Under the pieces are notes generated by a model, which saw only the letters and a list, made by a program, of their open reading frames with translations, was not told the DNA's origin and made no database searches. Source: Puniceibacterium sp. (GTDB lineage: Bacteria; Pseudomonadota; Alphaproteobacteria; Rhodobacterales; Rhodobacteraceae). From it: 57,315 bases of DNA. Shown here piece by piece: positions 1 to 8,321 of this stretch (the first letter of the stretch is position 1; each line of letters begins with the position of its first letter). Made by a program: the position numbers and the translations under genes. The DNA is taken from positions 1 to 57,315 of the forward strand of contig JAGXGV010000035.1 in assembly GCA_024636635.1 (NCBI GenBank), in the 5' to 3' direction.

Positions 1-229
1 CGCGCGCCGGTACATGAGTCTTGAAACTCTCGCCCGCGTGAACGACAATCCCAACGTCAGGTTGCCCGCTGTGGCGTCCTGATCAGAACCTGGGCCTTTC
101 CGAAGGTCGGCGTTCTTACACCATGCCGTGGGACACTATCGGCGAGCCTTGGCGAGACGTTTTTCGGGAACGCAATTACGATCCGCTGACGCTCTACCTG
201 TCCCGAACCGATCTTGGCGGACTGGGCCA
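1..229. other. Unassigned left edge
   Basis: No recognisable gene. A short plus-strand frame (codons from position 2 to a TGA at 80-82) could be the last 26 residues of a protein that starts outside the window. A second plus-strand frame around 81-290 looks protein-like but has no family I recognise, and it runs into the 3' end of the convergent rhodanese gene. Given the IS110 remnant and the decayed genes nearby, this is probably fragmentary island DNA. Confidence 0.3.
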
Positions 230-820
230 TTACTCCCCGCCAATTACGGTCAGACCGAGCAGACGCCAGACCTGCATGCCGCCGCGATAATAAGAGATGC
301 GGTCTGGGGGGTATCCGGCATTGACCATATTGCGGATCGCGGTCGATGACTGGCCGCACCAGACGCCGTTACAAAATAGCGCTACGGGTTTCGAATCCTT
401 GCAGTCCCAGCCGTCGAAATCCGGCTCACATCCCAGCTGGCCCAGCTCGTCCACGACGTAGGTGTAGGGAATGTTGATCGCGCCGGGAATCGTGCCGCCC
501 TCGAACCAGTCGCGGGTGCGGCTGTCCACCACCACGGCCTCGGGATTCTGTAGCATCTCGATCAGTTCCAACTCGCCGATTGTGGTCACGCCTTCTGCGG
601 GGCTGTGCGGTTGAATACAAAACTCGGGACAGGGACGGGAGGTCAGCGCCCATTCGCCACTGATCTCATGCTTGGTGTCTTGGATCCTATCGATGTCCAC
701 CGGACCGTGCCCTGTTTGCACCGTTACTGAAGGCATGTCTTTGGTGATACCCACCTCACTTTCCGCCACCGCTGTCCCTGCAGCCAGCGTGAGTGCGATT
801 GTCAAAGCAAGTTTATTCAT
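230..820 (-). CDS. Exported rhodanese-like domain protein
   Basis: A 196-residue protein. The start is set at the ATG at 820, not the longer ORF at 958, because a GGAGGA ribosome binding site lies just upstream and a clean signal peptide follows (MNKLALTIALTLAAGTAVAES, cleavage near residue 20). The rest is a single rhodanese fold (about residues 80-195) with the DSRTRDWFEGGTIPGAINIPY region and a catalytic loop CNGVWCGQS, so Cys150 is the likely sulfur carrier and Cys155 is a second loop thiol. A second pair, Cys64 and Cys68 (CPEFC), lies nearer the N-terminus. Such proteins act in the periplasm in sulfur transfer or thiol chemistry; the substrate cannot be told. The long-ORF extension upstream is an IS110 transposase start that happens to be in frame. 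Confidence 0.85.
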   Translation of the reverse strand: MNKLALTIALTLAAGTAVAESEVGITKDMPSVTVQTGHGPVDIDRIQDTKHEISGEWALTSRPCPEFCIQPHSPAEGVTTIGELELIEMLQNPEAVVVDSRTRDWFEGGTIPGAINIPYTYVVDELGQLGCEPDFDGWDCKDSKPVALFCNGVWCGQSSTAIRNMVNAGYPPDRISYYRGGMQVWRLLGLTVIGGE

Positions 821-889
821 CCTTTTGTCCTCCAGATTCGTCCACGTTCTGAGACTTAGCTTAGCCGCCGAATGGCTCTCCGTCACCGA

Positions 890-958
890 AAGGTTGGCAT
901 CGACGACACAGATGCCGCATGAGCACAGTGACACATCCAAACCGGCAAAATATTCCAT
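890..958 (-). mobile_element. IS110-family transposase N-terminal remnant
   Basis: The first 23 codons of the long ORF at 958 read MEYFAGLDVSLCSCGICVVD, the typical start of IS110-family DEDD transposases, including the GLDVS motif with its first acidic catalytic Asp. The similarity stops after about 23 residues. The following codons run into the leader of the rhodanese gene, so no transposase body is left. This is a relic of insertion and deletion that may also have supplied upstream DNA to the rhodanese gene. The family call is from motif memory only. Confidence 0.6.
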
Positions 959-1390
959 TATTCATCTACCTTGTTTACAGTCTGACTGTGATTTTAACGG
1001 GAGCGCGACCTCTGAATAGGTGCAGCCCAATTACGTATGCTAAGGGTCGGCTACAGCCTTGAGCCCTCCCCTTGGAATAAAACTGAAAGAACCGACGACA
1101 TAACCTCCTTCGAATTGATTTTTGTCGGTATTTTCAGTTTTGTCCGGGTGTCCCCAATTTTGACACGGTGGCTGCTATCGATAAGGTCTTGGCTATTATC
1201 GGTAAAGCGGGGGCTTCACACGGCGCAGTTCGGGCGGCAGGTCTGCTTCACCCCTACCGGGATCAAGCGCATCGCAAACACCACCAGTTGCCCCATCGCG
1301 CAGGCCGCCTCGGGCGCAGACCGCATGGAACACAACGCCACTTTGACGCGTTTTAGAACCAACGCAAATCGCATCACAAAGGATATCGAT
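959..1390. other. 432-bp stretch without a supported gene
   Basis: The ORF track extends the YciE reading frame through this stretch, but the extension (1037-1390) has no family resemblance and atypical composition. Several small ORFs on both strands overlap here without a recognisable product. A sequence resembling a ribosome binding site (AAAGGA) lies at the right end before the ATG at 1391. The stretch probably contains the promoter of the YciE gene; I see no convincing -35/-10 pair. Confidence 0.4.
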
Positions 1391-1885
1391 ATGCCAATGA
1401 ATAGCCTCAAAGACGTGTACCATGACCAGCTTCAAGACGTATATAGTGCTAACAAACAGTCGCTTGAAATGGTTGTTGCCCTTGGCCGCGCTGCCAAGGA
1501 TAAAGAACTGTCCGAAGCCCTAATCGCCGGGTCGAACGGCATCGGCGAAGGCATGGAAAAAGTTGCCGAGATCTGCAACGCCCATGGCATCAAGCCGACG
1601 GGCGAACATTGCAAAGGCATGGAAGGCTTGGTCGCCGAAGCTAAGGCGCATGTGATCGATGCAGAGTTTGGCGACGACGATGTGCGCGACGCTATGATTA
1701 TTACGCAGTATCAGCGCATGGTCCACTACGCGCTTGCCGGATACGGCTGCTTGGTCGCCTTTGCCAACCGGTTGGGCAAAGACGAAGATGGTGCCGTTTT
1801 GCAGAATTGTCTGGATCAGACCTATGATGGTGATCGCCGCATGACCGAGATTGCAACAGGCGGTGTGAACAAGGCTGCGACCTAA
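1391..1885 (+). CDS. YciE/YciF-type ferritin-like protein (DUF892)
   Basis: A 164-residue protein beginning MPMNSLKDVYHDQLQDVYSA. This is the characteristic start of the DUF892/YciE family, whose members form a four-helix ferritin-like bundle. The family signature segment follows (KPTGEHCKGMEGLVAEAK, about residues 72-89), then the helix with the QRMVHYALAGYGCL pattern where the second set of carboxylate and His metal ligands is expected. Members are stress-induced and some have manganese- or iron-dependent catalase or ferroxidase activity; activity here is inferred. The start at 1391 is preferred over the longer ORF because it matches the family N-terminus and follows AAAGGA; the second Met at 1397 is an alternative. 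It stands alone in the presumed island. Confidence 0.85.
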   Translation: MPMNSLKDVYHDQLQDVYSANKQSLEMVVALGRAAKDKELSEALIAGSNGIGEGMEKVAEICNAHGIKPTGEHCKGMEGLVAEAKAHVIDAEFGDDDVRDAMIITQYQRMVHYALAGYGCLVAFANRLGKDEDGAVLQNCLDQTYDGDRRMTEIATGGVNKAAT

Positions 1886-2469
1886 CACCACGCATGAGGC
1901 AGCTCACGGGCTCCAGGTCAAAATACGGACCCTGTTGTACAAAGGCGTTTCTGAGCCCAACTCCCATTTCCTCGGACGGGTTCATCCCATGGCCTTTGTA
2001 GTGGGATGGACCACCAAAACGGTGTGACAACTGCCGCCCCGTCGATCCCGGACCCGTAATGCATTAAGGCTCAGCCCAGACCACCTGATCGGGGCAGGCC
2101 AAGGGGGAACTGTATGCAAAGGGGCTGGCTGCGGTCATCTGCGACAGCCAGTACATCCATCCTGCCCCGCGACCCGACCGCCGCAGTGCGGCATGACTGC
2201 AACGAGCCCTTTTTACCAAATGCCGTCCCGCAGCATTTTGTGTGTGCAGCAAAATCAGCCTGACATAGACGGCCCAGAGCGGCCATTCGCAAGCAGCCTG
2301 ATGCCGCGCTGCGGCTACACCTGAGTTGACGTTCGCCCTTCGTTGCAGCATCTTCCTGCAACCCGAACGACCGGAGCGTCGACCACCTGATTAGTACGTG
2401 AGGTCAAGGCATCCTCCCGAAGAGCCGTGTACGGCATTAGGCATGTTTCGTCGGAGGAGGTAGCAAACC
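1886..2469. other. 584-bp intergenic region upstream of the HWE kinase
   Basis: No supported gene. Small minus-strand ORFs here (2064-2361, 2315-2600) show no family features and overlap each other in different frames. The right end carries a strong GGAGGAGG Shine-Dalgarno at 2453-2460. I found no EcfG-type (GGAAC-N16/17-CGTT) element, which might have been expected next to an HWE kinase, and no clear sigma70 promoter. Confidence 0.4.
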
Positions 2470-2529
2470 ATGGGCGCAACGTCCGAAACGCACGGAGGTG
2501 CGCAATATGGCCAAGAAACAAGCCCGTGA
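2470..2529 (+). CDS. Possible 19-residue leader peptide overlapping the kinase start
   Basis: ATG at 2470 sits 9 nt after a near-perfect Shine-Dalgarno (GGAGGAGG, 2453-2460) and opens a 19-codon frame (MGATSETHGGAQYGQETSP) that stops at 2527-2529, just inside the kinase gene in another frame. The kinase ATG at 2507 lies within it, so ribosomes translating the leader would pass the kinase start. This arrangement suggests translational coupling. It could instead be the true start of a frameshifted kinase gene, or chance. Confidence 0.35.
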   Translation: MGATSETHGGAQYGQETSP

Positions 2530-4318
2530 GACAGCCCTGAGAGCAAGCGAGGCTCAGGAGCGTTCGATCCTGAACGCGATCCCCCAGATGGTCTGGTCAA
2601 CCCGGCCCGACGGTTATCACGACTTCTACAACGAGCGCTGGTACGAGTTCACCGGCGTGCCGCACGGCTCGACCGACGGCGAAGGCTGGAATCGCATGTT
2701 CCATCCGGACGACCGTGCGCGTGCCTGGTCGTTGTGGCAGCACAGCCTTGCGACGGGCGATCCTTACGAGATCGAGTACCGACTCTGCCACCACAGCGGC
2801 GTGTATCGCTGGGTTCTCGGCCGTGCGCTGCCCGTGCGCGATGAGGCTGGCGAAATAGCGCGTTGGATGGGTACTTGCACCGACATCGACGCACACAAGC
2901 GGGCTGGCGAAGATCTGCAACGCACGTCGGCATTGCTGCGCCTGGTGGGAGACTCCACGCCGGATCTAATCTACGCCAAGGACCGTGAAGGCCGGGTACT
3001 CTATGCGAACGCGGCGGTAGGGCGCGTCATTGGAAGGCCGCTTGAAGAAATCGTCGGCTTCACCGATCTCGACTATGTTCCAGACAAGGCGCAGGCGCGT
3101 GCGATGATGGCTAACGACCGGACCGTGCTTGAAACCGGGGAGACGCTCGACCTCGACGAGAGGCACACCGATCCCGAGGGGCGCACGAGGCTATATCGCT
3201 CGTTGAAAGCTCCTTTGCGAGACGAAAGCAATAGCATCATCGGGATCGTCGGCGTCACGAGCGATTTAACAAAGCGGCGCGAGGACGATGAGCGCGAGCG
3301 ACTGCTGGTCGGCGAGGTGGATCATCGGGCAAAAAACATGCTGGCTGTCGTGCAATCGCTTGTGAACCTCACAAAGAGCGACGACCCGGCCACATTCAGG
3401 GAAGCGGTGAGCGGGCGCATCCGTGCGCTCGGGCGTGCCCACGACCTTCTGTCAGACTCGCGGTGGGAAGGCGTCAATCTCAAAAAGCTCGTAGACGAGG
3501 AGCTGGCCGCATTTGCGAACGAGGGCAAGCTTGCGCGTGTCGCTGGTCCCAGCCTGCGTCTGCCACCAGCGACCGCGCAATCCTTCGGACTTGTTTTGCA
3601 CGAGCTCGCAACCAACGCCCTGAAATATGGCGCGCTTTCAGTCGCCGGAGGGCGACTCGAACTCGATTGGGATATCCAGACCGTGGAAAGCGGCCAGCCG
3701 ATGCTTCGGATGACGTGGCGCGAATTCGGCGGTCCGCCTGTAATCCCCCCTGCTTCCACTGGCTTCGGGTCTGCTCTGATCAAAAGTTCCGTGCAGCAGC
3801 TCGAGGGAGATCTTGCGCTGGACTGGCGCGAGACAGGTATTGTCTGCGAGTTCCGAGTGCCGGCAGATCAGGTCGTTGTTCTCCAAGAGAAAGGCACTGC
3901 GAGCCGACCGGCTCAGACTACCGCCTTTCCAGAGGCTCGTTCGAAACGCTTCGCGGATCGGCGTGTCCTCGTCGTTGAAGACGAGATTTTGATAGCGATG
4001 GAAGTTACGGATATGCTTCGCGAAGCCGGATGCGAAGTGGTCGGCCCGGCAACGTCGAGTGACGAAGCGATGCGGCTGATCGCAGGCGCCTCGCCGGATG
4101 CTGCCGTTCTTGACGTGAATCTTGGGGAGTGCGGGTTCAGCTACGATTTGGCAGATGCCCTCGCCGCAAGGAGTGTGCCCTTCGCGTTCTGCACCGGATA
4201 TGCTGGCGCCTCGACACTGCCGTCGCGCTTTGCGGACGCGAAGGTCTTGGCAAAACCCGTCGATGGCGCGGACCTTGTCGCCACCGTCGCGAGGCTTCTG
4301 GACGCGGAGAGGGCTTGA
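2507..4318 (+). CDS. PAS-PAS-HWE hybrid sensor histidine kinase with C-terminal receiver
   Basis: About 603 residues, cytoplasmic (no membrane helix). It has two PAS domains (roughly 20-135 and 140-255), a PAS_3-like first sensor ending WMGTCTDIDAHKR, then an HWE-type kinase core. The phospho-acceptor His is in EVDHRAKNMLAVVQSLV (about residue 273), the N-box is LHELATNALKYGA, and the WRE of RMTWREFGG gives the family's W-x-E signature. The C-terminal receiver (about 485-600) has acidic EDE, a phospho-Asp in AVLDVNLGE, and the F-x-T-G-Y/KP pattern of FATGUY-type receivers. ATG at 2507 is chosen over GTG at 2498 because GGAGG at 2494-2498 is correctly spaced from it. HWE kinases often feed general-stress or light pathways; no partner gene is adjacent. 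Confidence 0.88.
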   Translation: MAKKQARETALRASEAQERSILNAIPQMVWSTRPDGYHDFYNERWYEFTGVPHGSTDGEGWNRMFHPDDRARAWSLWQHSLATGDPYEIEYRLCHHSGVYRWVLGRALPVRDEAGEIARWMGTCTDIDAHKRAGEDLQRTSALLRLVGDSTPDLIYAKDREGRVLYANAAVGRVIGRPLEEIVGFTDLDYVPDKAQARAMMANDRTVLETGETLDLDERHTDPEGRTRLYRSLKAPLRDESNSIIGIVGVTSDLTKRREDDERERLLVGEVDHRAKNMLAVVQSLVNLTKSDDPATFREAVSGRIRALGRAHDLLSDSRWEGVNLKKLVDEELAAFANEGKLARVAGPSLRLPPATAQSFGLVLHELATNALKYGALSVAGGRLELDWDIQTVESGQPMLRMTWREFGGPPVIPPASTGFGSALIKSSVQQLEGDLALDWRETGIVCEFRVPADQVVVLQEKGTASRPAQTTAFPEARSKRFADRRVLVVEDEILIAMEVTDMLREAGCEVVGPATSSDEAMRLIAGASPDAAVLDVNLGECGFSYDLADALAARSVPFAFCTGYAGASTLPSRFADAKVLAKPVDGADLVATVARLLDAERA

Positions 4319-4804
4319 CCGGTACGAGCAGCAGAAGAGCCGCAAACAAGCTGTTCTCGGCATCGTCGTAGGGCGAGCGATCAGCCCAAAAGCGAGTTGC
4401 GTCGGCTATGCCGACGTCTGCTCGAGCACAAAACGGACGAGGTGGGACAGATGCAGTTCGCGGGTGCAGCGAGAAGCACCTCGTCAAGGACGACCCAGAA
4501 CTGCGGTCGACCCTGACGCAGCGAAGGTCCGAAAGGTCCGCATTGCGGCCGTCGGTGGAGCGAAAGACGGAACTTGCATCAAGCCTGTTGAAGATTTTTT
4601 CGGGAGGCTTCCGCCCAAGGGGCTCGTGACACCTTTGGCTGTTATCGTGGAGTTTAGCGATTCGGATCGCAAAATATTCTCATCAGCTCGATGAGAGAGC
4701 GTAAAAATCGCTCCTTTTGCTGGTGTCATGGGCAGCCCCAGACTTTTTCAGCAGCCTGGGTTGCCTCAAGCTGATTTCGGCGGCGTTCAGGACCATCCAG
4801 ATGA
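4319..4804. other. 486-bp stretch without a supported gene
   Basis: Between the HWE kinase and the terminator of the convergent hydrolase gene. Overlapping ORFs on both strands (for example 4408-4629 +) lack family features. The stretch near 4740-4770 resembles the end sequences seen beside IS5-like elements, but no transposase or inverted repeat pair supports that. Confidence 0.35.
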
Positions 4805-4845
4805 ATAAAAAGAGTTGAGCATGCGGCGCGGAAGGCGCCGCATGC
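4805..4845 (-). terminator. Intrinsic terminator of the beta-lactamase-like gene
   Basis: Read on the minus strand, a perfect 11-bp stem (GCATGCGGCGC with its complement, 5-nt loop, 4819-4845) is followed by a T-rich run (CTTTTTATT). It begins 11 nt after the stop codon of the hydrolase gene and is a textbook rho-independent terminator. Confidence 0.85.
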
Positions 4846-4855
4846 TGTTATGCGA

Positions 4856-5860
4856 TCAGGAGCCGGAGACGTCGTAGTAGGCCGCCTCAAAATCATAGAA
4901 CGCGTCCAATACCTCGGTGTCCACGAACGGCAGCAGCTGGCTCATGAAGACACCGCCCATCTCGTTTTCCGGATCGATCCAGAAGAACGTGTTGTAGAGA
5001 CCGGCCCAGGCGAGACTGCCAGCCGGGCGGCCGGTCGGTACCTCCTCCTCGTTGATCATGAAGCTCAACCCCCAGCTCTTCTCGAGACCCGGGAAGAACT
5101 CAGCGTCGAGCGAACGCTCTGGGTTCGTGGTCTCGAGCATCTCCACCCGCACGTCACCCATCTGGTTTTGCGACATTTGCGCCACCGTCTCCGACTCGAG
5201 AATCTGCTGGCCGTCCACGGTCCCGTCGTTGAGGATCATCCGGATGAACTTCAGATAGTCTGGCGTCGTACCGTACAGGCCGCCGCCACCGTACTCCCGC
5301 ACTGGCTCTGATTGCCCGGTCCACTCCGCGACCTCAAGGGAGCCGTCCTCTTGCCGGAGGTGGTTCTCCACCCGCCGCTCGGACATGCTGTCGGTCAGCT
5401 TGTAGCCGGTGCTATCCATGCCGAGCGGGTCGAAGATGTGCTCCTGCATGTAGGCGCCCAGCGACTGACCGCTCACCTCCTGAATCAGCCTTCCAATCCA
5501 GTCGATGGAGATGCCGTATTCCCAGCGGCTGCCGGGGTCGAACATCAGCGGCTGGTTCCATGTCGCCGGGTCGTCGTAATCCAGCGGCGGCAGGCCGCCC
5601 TGGGCATCCGAATATCGCTGCAGGTCGGCATCCCAAAGGGTGTAAGCGGTGCCGGCCGTGTGGGTCATCAGATCGCGCAGCGTGATCTCGCGCGAGGGCG
5701 GGCGCAGGATCGCCTGACCGCTGTCGTCGAACCCGTCCATGACCTGGAGTTCTGCCGCATCGGGCAGCCACTTCGAGATCGGCGAATCCAGGTCGAGCTT
5801 GCCCTGCTCGACCAGCTGCATCGCCGCCGTCGCCGTGATCGCCTTGGTCATTGAGGCCAT
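4856..5860 (-). pseudogene. Serine beta-lactamase-like hydrolase, 5'-truncated
   Basis: 334 codons of a class-C beta-lactamase/EstB-type serine hydrolase. The catalytic SxxK is SMTK at residues 3-6. Later come the WEYGISIDWIGRLIQEVSG segment, which carries the family Tyr motif, and the AGLYNTFFWIDPENE region near the C-terminus that replaces the KTG-type motif. Full-length relatives have some 60 or more residues before SxxK; here the frame is closed by a TGA about six codons upstream, so the N-terminal part is missing and no signal peptide remains. The break lies within about 25 bp of the start of a truncated integrase on the other strand. The ATG inside the SxxK block is probably a family residue, not a native start, so an active enzyme is unlikely. 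Confidence 0.8.
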
Positions 5861-5886
5861 GTTAATGCTTGTTCAACCGGTGATAA

Positions 5887-6495
5887 GAGTGGAGGCCTGT
5901 CACCCCGACAACGGTTTGGCGCAATCCTGCGCGACCTGGAAAAGATCGTGAAGAGCAGACCTACCGAAATTTCTGGAAATATGGCACAAAAGAGCGTCTG
6001 GCATTCGAACTACAGTACTGGGCAGGAGCAAGGATCTCGGACACACGCCGCCTCGGTCCCGACAATGTCGATGATACTGGCTGGCTCACTTTCATTCAGA
6101 TGAAAACGCACTCGGAGGTTTCAGTGCCGATCTTCCGCGCGCTACCAACATTTGCTGAACCCAAGGATCTCGAATGTTTGCATTCCGCATTGGACGCCAT
6201 GCCAAAGAAGGAGGCGATTTGGTTGGCGACCGTTTATGGAAAAGTCCGATCCCGAAAGAGCGCGTCCAGTTGGTTTTCCGGGAAGGCACGCGATGCCGGT
6301 GTCCGATTAGGGCGCACTTCTCATGGTCTCCGCAAGAGCCGCATGATCCTTCATGCGGAAAACGGCGCGAGCACCAAGCAGATTGCGGCTTGGAGTGGCC
6401 ACGAAACGTTGGAGGAAGTCGAAAGATATGTCCGCAAAGCGGACCGACGTCGCCTTCTCACTCCATCTGTTCTCGAAACGGAAAAGTTTCTTTGA
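5887..6495 (+). pseudogene. Tyrosine recombinase (phage-type integrase), 5'-truncated
   Basis: An open frame from 5887 to the stop at 6495 encodes the catalytic half of a tyrosine integrase. It includes FELQYWAGARISDTRRLG (first catalytic Arg), the Lys-containing QMKT beta-hairpin, HGLRKSR (H-x-x-R box), WSGHETLEE (second His/Trp), and RYVRKADRRR with the nucleophile Tyr. The arm-binding and core-binding N-terminal domains are absent, because an in-frame TAA at 5884-5886 closes the frame. The only Met start (6100) would omit the first catalytic Arg. It lies about 280 bp from the 3' end of a tRNA-Arg gene, the classic position for an integrase at its attachment site. Called a decayed integrase; domain recognition is firm. 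Confidence 0.82.
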
Positions 6496-6776
6496 AGGGC
6501 CGTCTGATACAAGAGCGCCGCGATCTGGCTGCGGTGGTTGTAGGTTTCGGGCAACGCTTGGCGCGCGTTGCGTACATATCAGCTCTGCGACCGAGCGAGA
6601 CAAACAGTCAGCTGAATTGCGATGCAGAAGCGCAACATCGGGCAAGAAAATCTCAGCTTCCCATCCACCAGATCCAAATCCAGAAAACAATCGCGCAGAA
6701 AAGATTGTCTAAGCCATACTATTGTTAGACAAGTCGCCCGGCAAGTGCTTGGTATCAAACATATTTTTGGTGGTAG
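6496..6776. other. Island edge between integrase remnant and tRNA-Arg
   Basis: No gene seen. An ORF at 6622-6870 (+) reads through the tRNA in antisense and gives the well-known artefact peptide (RRIRTPDPLIRSQ), so it is not coding. This stretch should hold the right attachment site of the element, at or just left of 6777. Confidence 0.5.
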
Positions 6777-6853
6777 TGGTGCACCGAGGAGGATTCGAAC
6801 CCCCGACCCCTTGATTCGTAGTCAAGTACTCTATCCAGCTGAGCTATCGGTGC
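6777..6853 (-). tRNA. tRNA-Arg (anticodon ACG)
   Basis: A complete 77-nt cloverleaf with encoded CCA on the minus strand. The acceptor stem is GCACCGA paired with TCGGTGC, the D-arm contains AGCTCAGCTGGATAGAGT, the anticodon loop is CTACGAA (ACG, reading CGN Arg codons after A-to-I editing), and the T-arm is GGGGGTTCGAATCCTCC. The T-arm and 3' end face the integrase remnant, as expected of an integration target. Confidence 0.97.
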
Positions 6854-6863
6854 GCTGGGGCCG

Positions 6864-6892
6864 GATTTAGACTCTGTGCAAAACCTTTGCAA
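6864..6892 (-). promoter_or_regulatory. Promoter of tRNA-Arg
   Basis: On the minus strand TTGCAA (-35, 6887-6892) and TAAATC (-10, 6864-6869) are separated by exactly 17 nt and lie 10 nt before the 5' end of the tRNA. The position fits a short 5' leader. Confidence 0.65.
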
Positions 6893-6918
6893 GGGGCAAT
6901 CTTGTCGAATGTCCGGCC

Positions 6919-8301
6919 TTACGACACATCCCCCATCGGCAGGAGGATCACGAAACAGGTTCCCGTTCCGTCGGTTTCGCGCAGGGTCAGCGTGCCGCCG
7001 TGGCCCCGCACCAGTTCCTGCACGATGGCAAGCCCCAGACCCGAGCCGCCCTTGCGCACTCCGCCCTGAAAGGGCTGGAACAGATGTTCGCGCGCCTTGG
7101 GGGGCAGGCCGGGACCGGTGTCGGTCACCTCGATGACCCAGGCCGTGGCTTCGGCCCGGGCCGATACGCAGATCTCGCCCGCCTTGCCGGTGCCGGTGAT
7201 CGCCTGGCGTGCATTGCGCACAAGATTGGAAACCGCGCGGAAGATCTGTTCGGGATCGCCCCGAATGTTCAGGCCTGCGGGCACGTCCTCGGACAGGCTC
7301 ACGTCCGAATCGCCGATGGCCAGACGTTCGCTTTCCATCACCTCGGCCACCAGCGGGCTGAGCGGGAAAAGCGTCATCACCGGGGTCGGCTCCTCGGCCC
7401 GTCCGAAGGCCAGCGTGGTTTCGCACAGTGACACGGCCCGGGCGATGGAATTGACCAGCTTGGGCGCCATGCGCTTGACCGTCGGATCCTCGGACATCTC
7501 GATCCGGTCGGTGAACAGCTGGGCCGAGGTCAGTATATTGCGCAGATCGTGGCTGACCCGGGCCACTGCACCGCCAAGCTGCGCCAGCCGTTCCTTCTGC
7601 CGCAGCGCCTGGGTCAGCTGCGTTTCGAGCGATTGCAGCGCCTCTTCGGCCTCGCGCAGTTCGCGGATGGCGGCGGTGGGCTTGATGATGCGGCGCGCAT
7701 CCTCGGGGGCCTCGGCATAGTTCTGCATCTTTTGGACCACGCCCTTGATCGGCCGCACCAGCAGGCGGCGCACGGCCAGAAACAGCAGCAGGGCGGTGAT
7801 CACGGAAATCACTGCCGACAGAAGCAGGATGCGCAGGCCATAATCGATCATCGCGGTCCGCAGGCCGCCGGTTTCCATCGTCACCTCTATCAGCAGCCCC
7901 GCGTCGCGCAGCGGGTTGCCGATCACCCGGATCAGCCGCGGTTCCGGGCGGATCAGCGTGTTCAGCGCGTCCCCGATCAGGCTGACCGCGGAGGCGTCGC
8001 GCAGATCGAAAGTCTCGCTCACCTGCCCCGGCATGGGCGAGGACAGCACAAGCTGGCGCGCCTCGTTCCGGCGCAGCACGACGTTGAACACGCCCGCATT
8101 CAGCAGCAGCTCTTCTTCGAGATCCGTGTCGATCATGTCGTCGGCCAGCAGCGCGAGCGACGCGATCTGCGACCGTTCCAGACGCGCGAGCAGGTAATCC
8201 TCGCGGAAGCGTGCGACCGAGGGGACAAAGATCAGGATCTCGGCCAGCATCACGAAGATGGTCGTCAGTATGAGAAACCGGCCAGAGAGCGTGTTGAGCA
8301 T
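6919..8301 (-). CDS. Membrane sensor histidine kinase (orphan)
   Basis: 460 residues. A first membrane helix (about 8-30), a periplasmic sensor region of about 120 residues, a second helix (about 156-178), a HAMP linker (RRLLVRPIKGVVQKM), a coiled coil, and a dimerisation helix with His251 in VARVSHDLRNILTSA. The ATPase domain has N-box NLVRNARQAI, G1 DTGPGLPP, F-box LFQPFQGG and G2 GSGLGLAIV. No response regulator is adjacent, so its partner is unknown. It is the last gene of a minus-strand run (VTT protein, FAD oxidoreductase, kinase; 20-nt gap to the oxidoreductase), suggesting it senses membrane or redox state linked to those products; that is inference. Confidence 0.9.
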   Translation of the reverse strand: MLNTLSGRFLILTTIFVMLAEILIFVPSVARFREDYLLARLERSQIASLALLADDMIDTDLEEELLLNAGVFNVVLRRNEARQLVLSSPMPGQVSETFDLRDASAVSLIGDALNTLIRPEPRLIRVIGNPLRDAGLLIEVTMETGGLRTAMIDYGLRILLLSAVISVITALLLFLAVRRLLVRPIKGVVQKMQNYAEAPEDARRIIKPTAAIRELREAEEALQSLETQLTQALRQKERLAQLGGAVARVSHDLRNILTSAQLFTDRIEMSEDPTVKRMAPKLVNSIARAVSLCETTLAFGRAEEPTPVMTLFPLSPLVAEVMESERLAIGDSDVSLSEDVPAGLNIRGDPEQIFRAVSNLVRNARQAITGTGKAGEICVSARAEATAWVIEVTDTGPGLPPKAREHLFQPFQGGVRKGGSGLGLAIVQELVRGHGGTLTLRETDGTGTCFVILLPMGDVS

Positions 8302-8321
8302 GAGCGGTTACTACAGTTCCT

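Noticed and set aside
1037-1390. 118-residue N-terminal extension of the YciE ORF
   Set aside because: Not part of the family; YciE proteins begin at the motif encoded from 1391.
1886-2469. EcfG-type general-stress promoter before the HWE kinase
   Set aside because: A GGGAAC-like element is present near 2105, but no matching CGTT box at the right spacing was found.
6622-6870. 82-residue ORF with RRIRTPDPLIRSQVLYPAELS
   Set aside because: It is an antisense reading of tRNA-Arg, a well-known annotation artefact; no gene is there.
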